DNA from: Candidatus Woesearchaeota archaeon
GTDB lineage: Archaea > Nanobdellota > Nanobdellia > Woesearchaeales > UBA525
Assembly: GCA_023252315.1 (NCBI GenBank)
Contig: JAJPEB010000013.1
Span: 1-16,247, forward strand
DNA length: 16,247 nucleotides
Direction of reading: 5' to 3'
Of this stretch, positions 6,106 through 11,740 are shown piece by piece (within the stretch, counting starts at the first letter, position 1; each line of letters begins with the position of its first letter). The position numbers and the translations under genes were made by a program. Below the pieces are notes generated by a model. That model saw only the letters and a program-made list of their open reading frames with translations. It was not told where the DNA came from and ran no database searches.

Positions 6106-6762
6106 TCAGCAGCTGATCGGCTGCCCGCCCGACTCCACGCAAGAGATGGCGCCGTCGAGCACCTCGTAGCCCGTGACGAGCGGGTTCTCGACCTTGCGCA
6201 CGCAGCAGATCCTGCGCGCGGCGTCGTCGATCGTCGCCTTGTCCTTCTCCACCTGCGAGAGCGCGTCGTCGCGCGCCTGCGTGAGGCTGTCCACGCTCGA
6301 GCCGCACTGCGCCTGGCTCGCCGACGCGTCCCGCTGGCACGCCGCGAGGCTCTGCTCGCACGCCGCCTTCGCCGCGTCCGCCTCCTGGGCGCGCTGCATC
6401 GATGCGTTCGCGTCGCCCTCGAGCGCCTGGGCGTGCGACTCCGCCGCGGCCTTCGCGTCGGAGAGGCCTTGCATGTCCGAGAGGTACTGCTCGGGCACGC
6501 CCGAGTCCTGCATCGCGCGGTAGACCTTGTAGCCCTCGTAGCCCGGCACGATGACGAGGAAGATGAGCGCGAGCACGACGGCCGCGCCGAGCAGGAGCTT
6601 CCACCATATGCCCGTGCCCTCGTCGTCCTCGCCGCCTGCGCGCATGGGCCTGCCGCGCCCCGTCTGCACGTCCATCGGCCGCCTCGCGCTCGGGATGTCG
6701 ACGATGCGCTGCTTGCGCTCCTCGGGCACGTCCGCGACCTTGGGCTTGCGCTCGTCAGGCAT
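6106..6762 (-). CDS. Single-pass membrane coiled-coil protein with clustered cysteines
   Basis: This is a 218-residue protein with no recognised family. Residues 1-51 are polar and probably cytoplasmic. They include a short duplicated motif (KVADVPEERK, then RIVDIPSARR). Residues 52-74 (WWKLLLGAAVVLALIFLVIV) form one membrane helix. Residues 80-180 are an Ala/Gln/Asp/Glu-rich coiled coil. Seven cysteines (135, 142, 153, 186, 187, 208, 218) all lie on the extracytoplasmic side, ending with a cysteine as the last residue (QPISC). This pattern suggests disulfide-linked oligomers. The ATG at 6762 is leaderless by its TATA box (6786-6793); an open frame continues upstream but crosses the promoter. 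It diverges from the alpha/beta hydrolase. Topology is inferred from hydrophobicity only. Confidence 0.75.
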   Translation of the reverse strand: MPDERKPKVADVPEERKQRIVDIPSARRPMDVQTGRGRPMRAGGEDDEGTGIWWKLLLGAAVVLALIFLVIVPGYEGYKVYRAMQDSGVPEQYLSDMQGLSDAKAAAESHAQALEGDANASMQRAQEADAAKAACEQSLAACQRDASASQAQCGSSVDSLTQARDDALSQVEKDKATIDDAARRICCVRKVENPLVTGYEVLDGAISCVESGGQPISC

Positions 6763-6785
6763 GACGTCTCTTGCGGGATGGCGCG

Positions 6786-6793
6786 TTCTTAAA
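6786..6793 (-). promoter_or_regulatory. TATA box of the 218-aa membrane protein
   Basis: The minus strand reads TTTAAGAA, centred about 28 bases from the ATG at 6762, which predicts a leaderless transcript. Confidence 0.6.
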
Positions 6794-6814
6794 GATGGCG
6801 GTCGGCACGCCAGC

Positions 6815-6825
6815 AAAGTATTTAG
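6815..6825 (+). promoter_or_regulatory. TATA box of the alpha/beta hydrolase gene
   Basis: AAAGTATTTAG is centred about 27-28 bases upstream of the ATG at 6848. It supports that ATG as a leaderless start even though a GGAGGT sits at 6841-6846, which would be outside or at the very edge of the RNA. Confidence 0.6.
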
Positions 6826-6847
6826 GGGATCGGTCCCTCCGGAGGTC

Positions 6848-7759
6848 ATGGGCGTCGTGACGGATACCGGCAGCTACACGAGCGCATCGCCGCGCGTCTT
6901 CCACCGTTTCGAGCGGCCCGGCTATTTCGACGCGGGCACGATGACGCTCGCGATGTCTCCCAACGCCGTCCAGCGGGACATGCGGGCGGCGAGGGGAGAC
7001 ATCCTCTTCCTGCAGGGATGGCCCGGCGTGCAGAACGCGCAGGAGCTCTACCGCTCGCTCCTCCGGCACGATTTCTCGATGTGCATGCCGATCTGGAACG
7101 GCGTGGGGCAGCGCTATTTCGGGGACGCGGTCCCGATGCGTGGGGAGGTGCGCTTCTCCGAGTCCGCGCATGCGCTCGACCGGCTCGCGGAGCCGTGGGC
7201 CGCAGGGAGCGGCGAGGGCGCGGCGCGCGTCCTCGGCGGGTATTCCCTCGGCTCGCTCGTCGCGCCGCAGCTCGCGCTCGCGCACCAGGATTCCTTCGAC
7301 GCGCTCTTCGTCATCGGCGGCATGTTCGGGGCGAAGGACATGTTCGACAATGGAGTGTACGCGTACAAGGGCGTGCGCGGATGGGACGGGTGGCGGGCCT
7401 ACATGCGCGACTGCATGGGCCCGAGGTGCGCGGTGCGGACCGCAGGGGACCCCGATGTCGCGTTCGAGGATTTCAGGGCGCTCGTCGAGCGGGGCCCCGA
7501 GATCGGCGAGACGATCGGCAGGCTCGATATCCCGGTCGCGATCGTCCACTCGCCATCCGACACTGTGTTTCCCTACGCGCATGCGCAGCAGTACTTCCCC
7601 GAGAGCGCGCAGGTGTTCCCGCTCGAGACGACGCACTGGCTCACGGATCCCGGGCGCGAGGCGAGCGAGAGCAGGCCCGGAAGGTTCACCGAGCACACCA
7701 TGGAGCGGGAGATCGCGTCGCTGCTCTCCGAGTTCGTGCGCGAGCAGCTCGGGAGGTAG
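6848..7759 (+). CDS. Alpha/beta-hydrolase fold protein
   Basis: This is a 303-residue protein with the classic order of a serine hydrolase. ILFLQGWPG (52-60) corresponds to the oxyanion strand and loop. GYSLG (131-135) is the nucleophile elbow with S133. VHSPSDTVFP has the acid D238, and TTHWL has the base H263. The family cleaves esters, amides, peroxides or similar bonds. The substrate cannot be told from sequence, and the neighbours give no clue. The N-terminal 40 residues may be a short strand region. There is no signal peptide, so it is probably cytoplasmic. Start choice: ATG 6848 fits the TATA spacing; GTG 6857 is the alternative if the GGAGGT at 6841 is used as a ribosome-binding site. 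Confidence 0.8.
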   Translation: MGVVTDTGSYTSASPRVFHRFERPGYFDAGTMTLAMSPNAVQRDMRAARGDILFLQGWPGVQNAQELYRSLLRHDFSMCMPIWNGVGQRYFGDAVPMRGEVRFSESAHALDRLAEPWAAGSGEGAARVLGGYSLGSLVAPQLALAHQDSFDALFVIGGMFGAKDMFDNGVYAYKGVRGWDGWRAYMRDCMGPRCAVRTAGDPDVAFEDFRALVERGPEIGETIGRLDIPVAIVHSPSDTVFPYAHAQQYFPESAQVFPLETTHWLTDPGREASESRPGRFTEHTMEREIASLLSEFVREQLGR

Positions 7760-7776
7760 CCCCTGCCCATCCAAAT

Positions 7777-7786
7777 CTATTTATAC
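7777..7786 (+). promoter_or_regulatory. TATA box of the carbamoyltransferase gene
   Basis: CTATTTATAC. Its TTTATAC core begins 28 bases before the ATG at 7808, predicting a leaderless transcript. Confidence 0.65.
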
Positions 7787-7807
7787 GCCCGCGGGGGTCG
7801 CGCCACG

Positions 7808-8761
7808 ATGCGCCACCTCATCTCGCTCAAGGAGCAATCCAGGGACGACATCCTCGAGATGCTCGACATCGCGCAGCGCGTGAAGGCGAGGCGCGCGAAG
7901 GGGGAGCTGACCGACTACCTCCCCGACAAGACGCTCATCATGCTCTTCCAGAAGACGTCGACGCGCACGCGCCTCTCGTTCGAGGCCGCGATGACGGAGC
8001 TCGGCGGGCACGCGATCTTCCTCGACTCGCGCACGACGCAGTTCTCGCTCACGAGCTTCTCGGACGAGATCCAGGCGGTGATGCGCTTCGGGCACGCGCT
8101 CATGTTCCGCGCGGTGCGGGCGGACGACGTCATGACGGCGGCGAGCTTCGGGAGGATCCCCGTCATCGACGCGTGCAGCGAGAAGTACCACCCGTGCCAG
8201 GCGCTCGCGGACCTGCTCACGATGGCCGAGCACTCGGGCGGCATCGCGAAGGTGGGGAAGGTCGCGTGGCTCGGCATCGAGAACAACGTCTCGAACACGC
8301 TCATGCTCGCGTGCGTCAAGATGGGCATCCGCTTCGCGATCGCGGCTCCCGAGGCGGACAAGGACAGCGTGGACGCGGAGCTCAACGCGCAGGCGGACGC
8401 GACGGGGCTCGTCACGCGCACGAGGGACGTCGGGGAGGCGCTCGCGGGCGCGGACTACGTGCACACGGACACCTGGATGAACATGGAGTTCTTCGACGCG
8501 GGCAAGGTGCGCGAGCAGTTCAGGGCCGAGTACGAGCGCAGGAAGAAAACGTTCATGCCCTACCAGCTCAGCGCGAAGGCGATCGACACCTATTGCCCGC
8601 GCGCGCGCATCATGCACTGCATGCCCTGCCACGAGGGCTACGAGATCTCGCGCGACGCGATCGACCACCCCAACGCGATCATCTTCGACCAGGCCGAGAA
8701 CCGCATGCACATGCAGAAGGCCGTGCTGCTCTGGCTGCTTGACGCGGAAGTCCCGAAGTAG
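7808..8761 (+). CDS. Ornithine-carbamoyltransferase-family enzyme
   Basis: This is a 317-residue protein, the normal length for aspartate/ornithine carbamoyltransferases. The carbamoyl-phosphate site is clear: STRTR (51-55), FRAVR around 100-104 and HPCQ (128-131). NNVSNT (159-164) fits the second-domain loop, and HCMP (270-273) matches the HCLP cysteine loop of ornithine enzymes. Ornithine enzymes transfer the carbamoyl group to ornithine to make citrulline for arginine synthesis or catabolism. The loop that normally reads SMG and closes over ornithine is instead DTWMNMEFF (221-229), so the amino substrate is uncertain. No other arginine-pathway genes are in the window. The start is fixed by the TATA spacing. 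Family membership is firm; substrate is inference. Confidence 0.85.
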   Translation: MRHLISLKEQSRDDILEMLDIAQRVKARRAKGELTDYLPDKTLIMLFQKTSTRTRLSFEAAMTELGGHAIFLDSRTTQFSLTSFSDEIQAVMRFGHALMFRAVRADDVMTAASFGRIPVIDACSEKYHPCQALADLLTMAEHSGGIAKVGKVAWLGIENNVSNTLMLACVKMGIRFAIAAPEADKDSVDAELNAQADATGLVTRTRDVGEALAGADYVHTDTWMNMEFFDAGKVREQFRAEYERRKKTFMPYQLSAKAIDTYCPRARIMHCMPCHEGYEISRDAIDHPNAIIFDQAENRMHMQKAVLLWLLDAEVPK

Positions 8762-8786
8762 CCCCCGACGAGAGCCTACAGCAATC

Positions 8787-8795
8787 TTTATAAAT
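8787..8795 (+). promoter_or_regulatory. TATA box of the eL43-rpo12-pcc1-pfdB operon
   Basis: TTTATAAAT is a near-consensus archaeal box centred 27 bases before the ATG at 8818. It should drive all five overlapping genes; no internal promoter is visible. Confidence 0.7.
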
Positions 8796-8817
8796 AAATC
8801 CCTGTTCTCGCGCCGTT

Positions 8818-9066
8818 ATGGCATCAGGCACGGTCACACGCTACGGCACGCGCTACGGGCGCACCACGCGCGAGCGCCTCGCGAAGGCTGAGCTCGGCTA
8901 CAAGGGCAAGCAGAAGTGCCCGCACTGCTCGTACACGGCGGTCAAGCGCCTCGCGGCGGGCATCTGGTCGTGCGGCAAGTGCGGCCACAAGTTCACGAGC
9001 AGGGCGTACCAGCTGCGCGAGGCGCCCGCGATCCGCAGCAAGGTCGAGGAGGAGCTCGATGTATAA
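8818..9066 (+). CDS. rpl37ae: 50S ribosomal protein eL43 (L37Ae)
   Basis: This 82-residue protein has a C4 zinc ribbon: C34-x2-C37 (CPHC) and C52-x2-C55 (CGKC). It also has the family phrases RYGTRYGRTTRERL, AVKRLAAGIWSCGKCG and KFTSRAY. It is a structural protein of the large subunit present in archaea and eukaryotes. It is the first gene of the operon and starts leaderless after a strong TATA box. Its last 8 bases overlap the rpo12 start. Confidence 0.95.
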   Translation: MASGTVTRYGTRYGRTTRERLAKAELGYKGKQKCPHCSYTAVKRLAAGIWSCGKCGHKFTSRAYQLREAPAIRSKVEEELDV

Positions 9067-9190
9067 GTGCTTCTCCTGCAGGCGCGAGCTCAAGCCCGAC
9101 CAGATCAAGAAGCGCGTGCGCTGCATCTACTGCGGGAGCAGGATCGTCTTCAAGTCGCGCACGAACGTGACGAAAGTCATCGCGGAATGA
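9059..9190 (+). CDS. rpoP: DNA-directed RNA polymerase subunit Rpo12 (P)
   Basis: This is a very short gene of 43 residues beginning MYKCFSCRRELKPDQIKKRV and ending VTKVIAE. It carries a zinc ribbon C4-x2-C7 and C22-x2-C25 (CIYCGSRIVFKSR), the signature of the archaeal Rpb12 homologue. This subunit helps hold the Rpo3/Rpo10 assembly platform and contributes to promoter opening. Its start overlaps the eL43 stop by 8 bases, with GAGGAG just upstream as ribosome-binding site. Its TGA overlaps the next ATG as ATGA. The position after eL43 is conserved in many archaea. Confidence 0.93.
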   Translation: MYKCFSCRRELKPDQIKKRVRCIYCGSRIVFKSRTNVTKVIAE

Positions 9191-9411
9191 CGCTCTCCTG
9201 CCGCATCGGGACGCAGCATCCGTTCACGGCGCTCGAGCGGCTCTTGCGCACGGAGCTCGCCCGCTCGCACCCGCGCTCGAGAGTCACCATCGCGGATGAG
9301 AGCGGCAATGCCGTCCTCCTCATCGCGGCCGACGACGCAGCGGCATTGCGCGCAGCCCTCAACGGGGTCACGAGCGTGCTCGGCATGTACGAGAGGACGA
9401 ATGGCATCTGA
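9187..9411 (+). CDS. pcc1: KEOPS complex subunit Pcc1
   Basis: This is a 74-residue protein, the usual length of archaeal Pcc1. It has the strand-helix-strand pattern: MTLSCRIGTQ, a helix through ALERLLRTELAR, strands RVTIADES and NAVLLIAADD, a helix AAALRAALNGVTSVLGMYE. Pcc1 dimerises and bridges Kae1 units in the complex that makes the t6A modification at position 37 of ANN-decoding tRNAs. The call rests on length, strand-helix pattern and its place between rpo12 and prefoldin beta, a known archaeal gene order. Translation is coupled through ATGA with rpo12 and by an 11-bp overlap with pfdB. Confidence 0.85.
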   Translation: MTLSCRIGTQHPFTALERLLRTELARSHPRSRVTIADESGNAVLLIAADDAAALRAALNGVTSVLGMYERTNGI

Positions 9412-9721
9412 GAGAGAATCCGGTCCTTCGCTCGCGCGCCTGCACGAGATCGAGCAGTCGGCGCACGCGCACGCGGTGCAGCGGCAATCGTGCCAGGCGC
9501 AGCTCGCGGACGCCGAGAACGCGCTCAAGGAGCTCGCGGGCGGCAAGGCGTACCGCATCGTCGGCGCGATCATGGTCGAGGCCGATCCCGCGCGCCTGCG
9601 CGAGGAGCTCGAGGAGAAGCGCCGCTCTCTCGAGTCGAGGGTCGCCGCGCTCAAGCGGCAGGAAGACAGGTTGCGCGAGGAGATGCGGCAGCTCCAGCAA
9701 GACGCGCTCAAGGGGGGATGA
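9401..9721 (+). CDS. pfdB: Prefoldin beta subunit
   Basis: This 106-residue protein has the prefoldin layout: an N-terminal coiled helix (about 10-45), a short beta-hairpin with the family phrase AYRIVGAIMVEADP, and a C-terminal coiled helix (LREELEEKRRSLESRV to LRQLQ-like heptads). Beta subunits combine as four with two alpha subunits into the jellyfish-shaped chaperone that passes nascent proteins to the thermosome. The start ATG lies inside the pcc1 end; the TGA overlaps the UPF0147 start as ATGA. The alpha subunit is not in this window. Confidence 0.92.
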   Translation: MASERESGPSLARLHEIEQSAHAHAVQRQSCQAQLADAENALKELAGGKAYRIVGAIMVEADPARLREELEEKRRSLESRVAALKRQEDRLREEMRQLQQDALKGG

Positions 9722-10011
9722 AGATGGGAACGTTCGACAGGGTCATCGCATCGATGCACTACCTCCTCGAGGACACGACGACGCCGCGCAGCGTGCGCGA
9801 GTGCCTCTCGAGGCAGATCTCGTACCTCAAGACGAGCCGCGACGACGCCGCGCGCAAGAAGGAGGCGGTCTCCTCGCAGATCGATCCCCTGACGATGGAC
9901 CCGAACATGCCGTTCGACGTGCGCGCGCAGCTCATGGGCATCCTCGGCAAGATCGAGGAGATCGGCAACGACGAGTTCGACGACGACTCGCCGAGGCTGC
10001 ACGGGGCGTAA
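9718..10011 (+). CDS. UPF0147 family protein
   Basis: This is a 97-residue helical protein. Its pattern LLEDTTTPRSVRECLSRQISYL followed by DPNMPFDVRAQLMGILGKIEEI matches the archaeal UPF0147 family, which has no established function. A short acidic tail (NDEFDDDSP) ends it. It is the last gene of the operon; the start overlaps the pfdB stop and GGGGGG lies inside pfdB just before it. A second ATG two codons later is an alternative. Its association with eL43, Rpo12 and Pcc1 suggests a basic information-processing role, but this is inference. Confidence 0.85.
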   Translation: MKMGTFDRVIASMHYLLEDTTTPRSVRECLSRQISYLKTSRDDAARKKEAVSSQIDPLTMDPNMPFDVRAQLMGILGKIEEIGNDEFDDDSPRLHGA

Positions 10012-10058
10012 GGGCAGGCACCTGCAATCCTCATTCATAAGTGGCGACGTAAAGCAAT

Positions 10059-10067
10059 CTATTTAAT
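10059..10067 (+). promoter_or_regulatory. TATA box of the 549-aa gene
   Basis: CTATTTAAT is centred about 28 bases before the ATG at 10091, which predicts leaderless expression separate from the preceding operon. Confidence 0.65.
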
Positions 10068-10090
10068 CGTCGCTAGCGCACCACCCCTCC

Positions 10091-11740
10091 ATGGGCCGCG
10101 CGCTTCTCGTGAAGACGAATTTCGGGAGCACGCTCGTCGACGAGGAGAGCCCCGTCTACGTCCGCCTCGGCGGCGGGTACCTGCGCAAGCTCGCGCGCGA
10201 CCTGCAGCCCGACGACATCGTCGTGAAGCACAACGAGGGGCTCTCCCTCATGCTCGAGGAGGCGATTCCCGTGCTCGAGCGGCGCCTCGGCTACCGTCTC
10301 GCGAGGGACGCGCTGCACGAGCGCGGCCACGACGGGGCGTACATCCCGAGGTTCAAGACGCTGCTGCTGCGCGGGCTGCTCGGCGCGGACGCGGCCGGCC
10401 TCGAGCGCAGGATACTCGACGCCGACGGCGGCTTCTCCCCCGAGGAGCGCGAGGAGCTCGCGCAGAGGGTGATGGCCGCGGGCGTGAGCGTGCAGCCCTC
10501 GACGGTGCGCGGGGAGTGGCTGCGCGGGCGCACCCTCGCTCCCGAGGACTGGGAGAACTTCGCGCGCCTCGCGGGCATCAGCCCCGAGTTCGCGCAGATC
10601 CACCAGAGCAAGGCCGAGGGAGCGGGATTCTGGGCGGCGTACCACCTCTACACGACGCTGCATCGCATCGCCCCCGGCATGCTCAAGCGGCGCTCGGCTG
10701 CGTCCGCGCAAGGAGAGCCCGCGCAGGGAAGCCCTGCGAGCGCAGAGCGCGTCGAGGGGCCGTTCAGGGAGTACGTGCAGGACCTGCTCGCGGCGTTCCC
10801 GGGGAGGATCGACGAGCGCAGGGAAGAGGCGATCGTGCGGGAGCTGCAGTTCGTCGAGAGGAAGCGCGCCGGCCGGGAGATGCAGCGCGCGGGGAAGGCA
10901 CTCGAGCGAGGGCTCTTCGGCGGCGCATGGGACGGCCCGCTCCTCGACGCCCACGCCGCCTGGGAGACCTACCACATCCTCGACACCGCGCTCCAGGACG
11001 CGATCGAGAGGTACACGGACGAGAGGTTCAAGAGGGAATCCGGCGGCGAGGAGCTGCGGCTCTTCAGCATCCTCTCCTCGTCCTTCATCAACGCGAAGCT
11101 CAGGCCTTCCTCCGCCGGCGAGGAGAAGTACGCGCTCGATCTCGCGGGCATCTGCGCGAGGACAGGCATCAGCGCGGCGGAAGGGACCTCGATAGCGCGG
11201 GCCGTCTATGCGAGCTTCCTCAAGGACATGGAGAGCGGGAGGGCGGACCGCCTCCTCGGCTCGCAGCAGTACACCATCGCCCATGTCGCGGACACGCGCC
11301 GCGAGTACCTGCGCGCGGTCCCGAAAGTGTTCCTCGACATCGAGGACGCGAGCGGATGCGTCCACGTGCTCAGGGCGAAGGGCGCCATGCGGCTGGGCCG
11401 CGACGAGCGCAGGCGGCTCGAGAGGGAGCTGCCGGATGCGCAGAGGAGGATGGACTCGCTGCTGGCGAGAGCGCAGCGCGACTACGGCGGGAGCGCGAGG
11501 AGCCGCGCGTTCCTGCTCACCGTCCACACGAACCTGCTGGGGCAGCAAGGCATCCAGGACGAGGAGATACGCGCCCATTGCACGAGCGAGAGGCTGCGCC
11601 GCACTGTCATGGAATCCGAGCGCCAGGGCCTCGGCATCTACACCCGCGCCGAGCTGGGCGAGCGGCTCGCGCGCATCGGGCTCGCGGGCGCGATCAGCCT
11701 CTACCAGCGCGAGAACATGGTCACGCCATTCTTCCCGTGA
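10091..11740 (+). CDS. Unrecognised 549-aa protein
   Basis: I do not recognise this family. The N-terminal 45 residues look beta-rich: ALLVKTNFG, VYVRLGGGYLRKLARDLQPDDIVVKHNEG. The form 'strand-turn-L-x-P-D-D-x-V-V' recalls small beta-barrel or Hint-like turns, but no catalytic residues are seen. The remainder (about 50-549) is charged and helical. Around 210-220 there is a low-complexity Ser/Ala/Gln linker (SAASAQGEPAQGSPAS) that probably separates two domains. The protein has few cysteines, no signal peptide and no membrane segment, so it is probably cytoplasmic. It has its own TATA box and its stop codon directly abuts the stop of the convergent surface-protein gene. The reading frame has coding-like third-position GC throughout. 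Confidence 0.7.
   Translation: MGRALLVKTNFGSTLVDEESPVYVRLGGGYLRKLARDLQPDDIVVKHNEGLSLMLEEAIPVLERRLGYRLARDALHERGHDGAYIPRFKTLLLRGLLGADAAGLERRILDADGGFSPEEREELAQRVMAAGVSVQPSTVRGEWLRGRTLAPEDWENFARLAGISPEFAQIHQSKAEGAGFWAAYHLYTTLHRIAPGMLKRRSAASAQGEPAQGSPASAERVEGPFREYVQDLLAAFPGRIDERREEAIVRELQFVERKRAGREMQRAGKALERGLFGGAWDGPLLDAHAAWETYHILDTALQDAIERYTDERFKRESGGEELRLFSILSSSFINAKLRPSSAGEEKYALDLAGICARTGISAAEGTSIARAVYASFLKDMESGRADRLLGSQQYTIAHVADTRREYLRAVPKVFLDIEDASGCVHVLRAKGAMRLGRDERRRLERELPDAQRRMDSLLARAQRDYGGSARSRAFLLTVHTNLLGQQGIQDEEIRAHCTSERLRRTVMESERQGLGIYTRAELGERLARIGLAGAISLYQRENMVTPFFP

Noticed and set aside
6841..6846. GGAGGT as ribosome-binding site for the alpha/beta hydrolase
   Set aside because: It is one base from ATG 6848, too close, and lies upstream of the predicted RNA start. 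It could only serve GTG 6857, which is kept as an alternative start.
6763..6849. N-terminal extension of the 218-aa membrane protein
   Set aside because: It would cross its own promoter; the ATG at 6762 is at exact leaderless spacing.
10014..10025. GCAGG-CA-CCTGC inverted repeat after UPF0147 as a terminator
   Set aside because: The loop is too small for a stable hairpin and there is no T-run, so terminator function is not supported.
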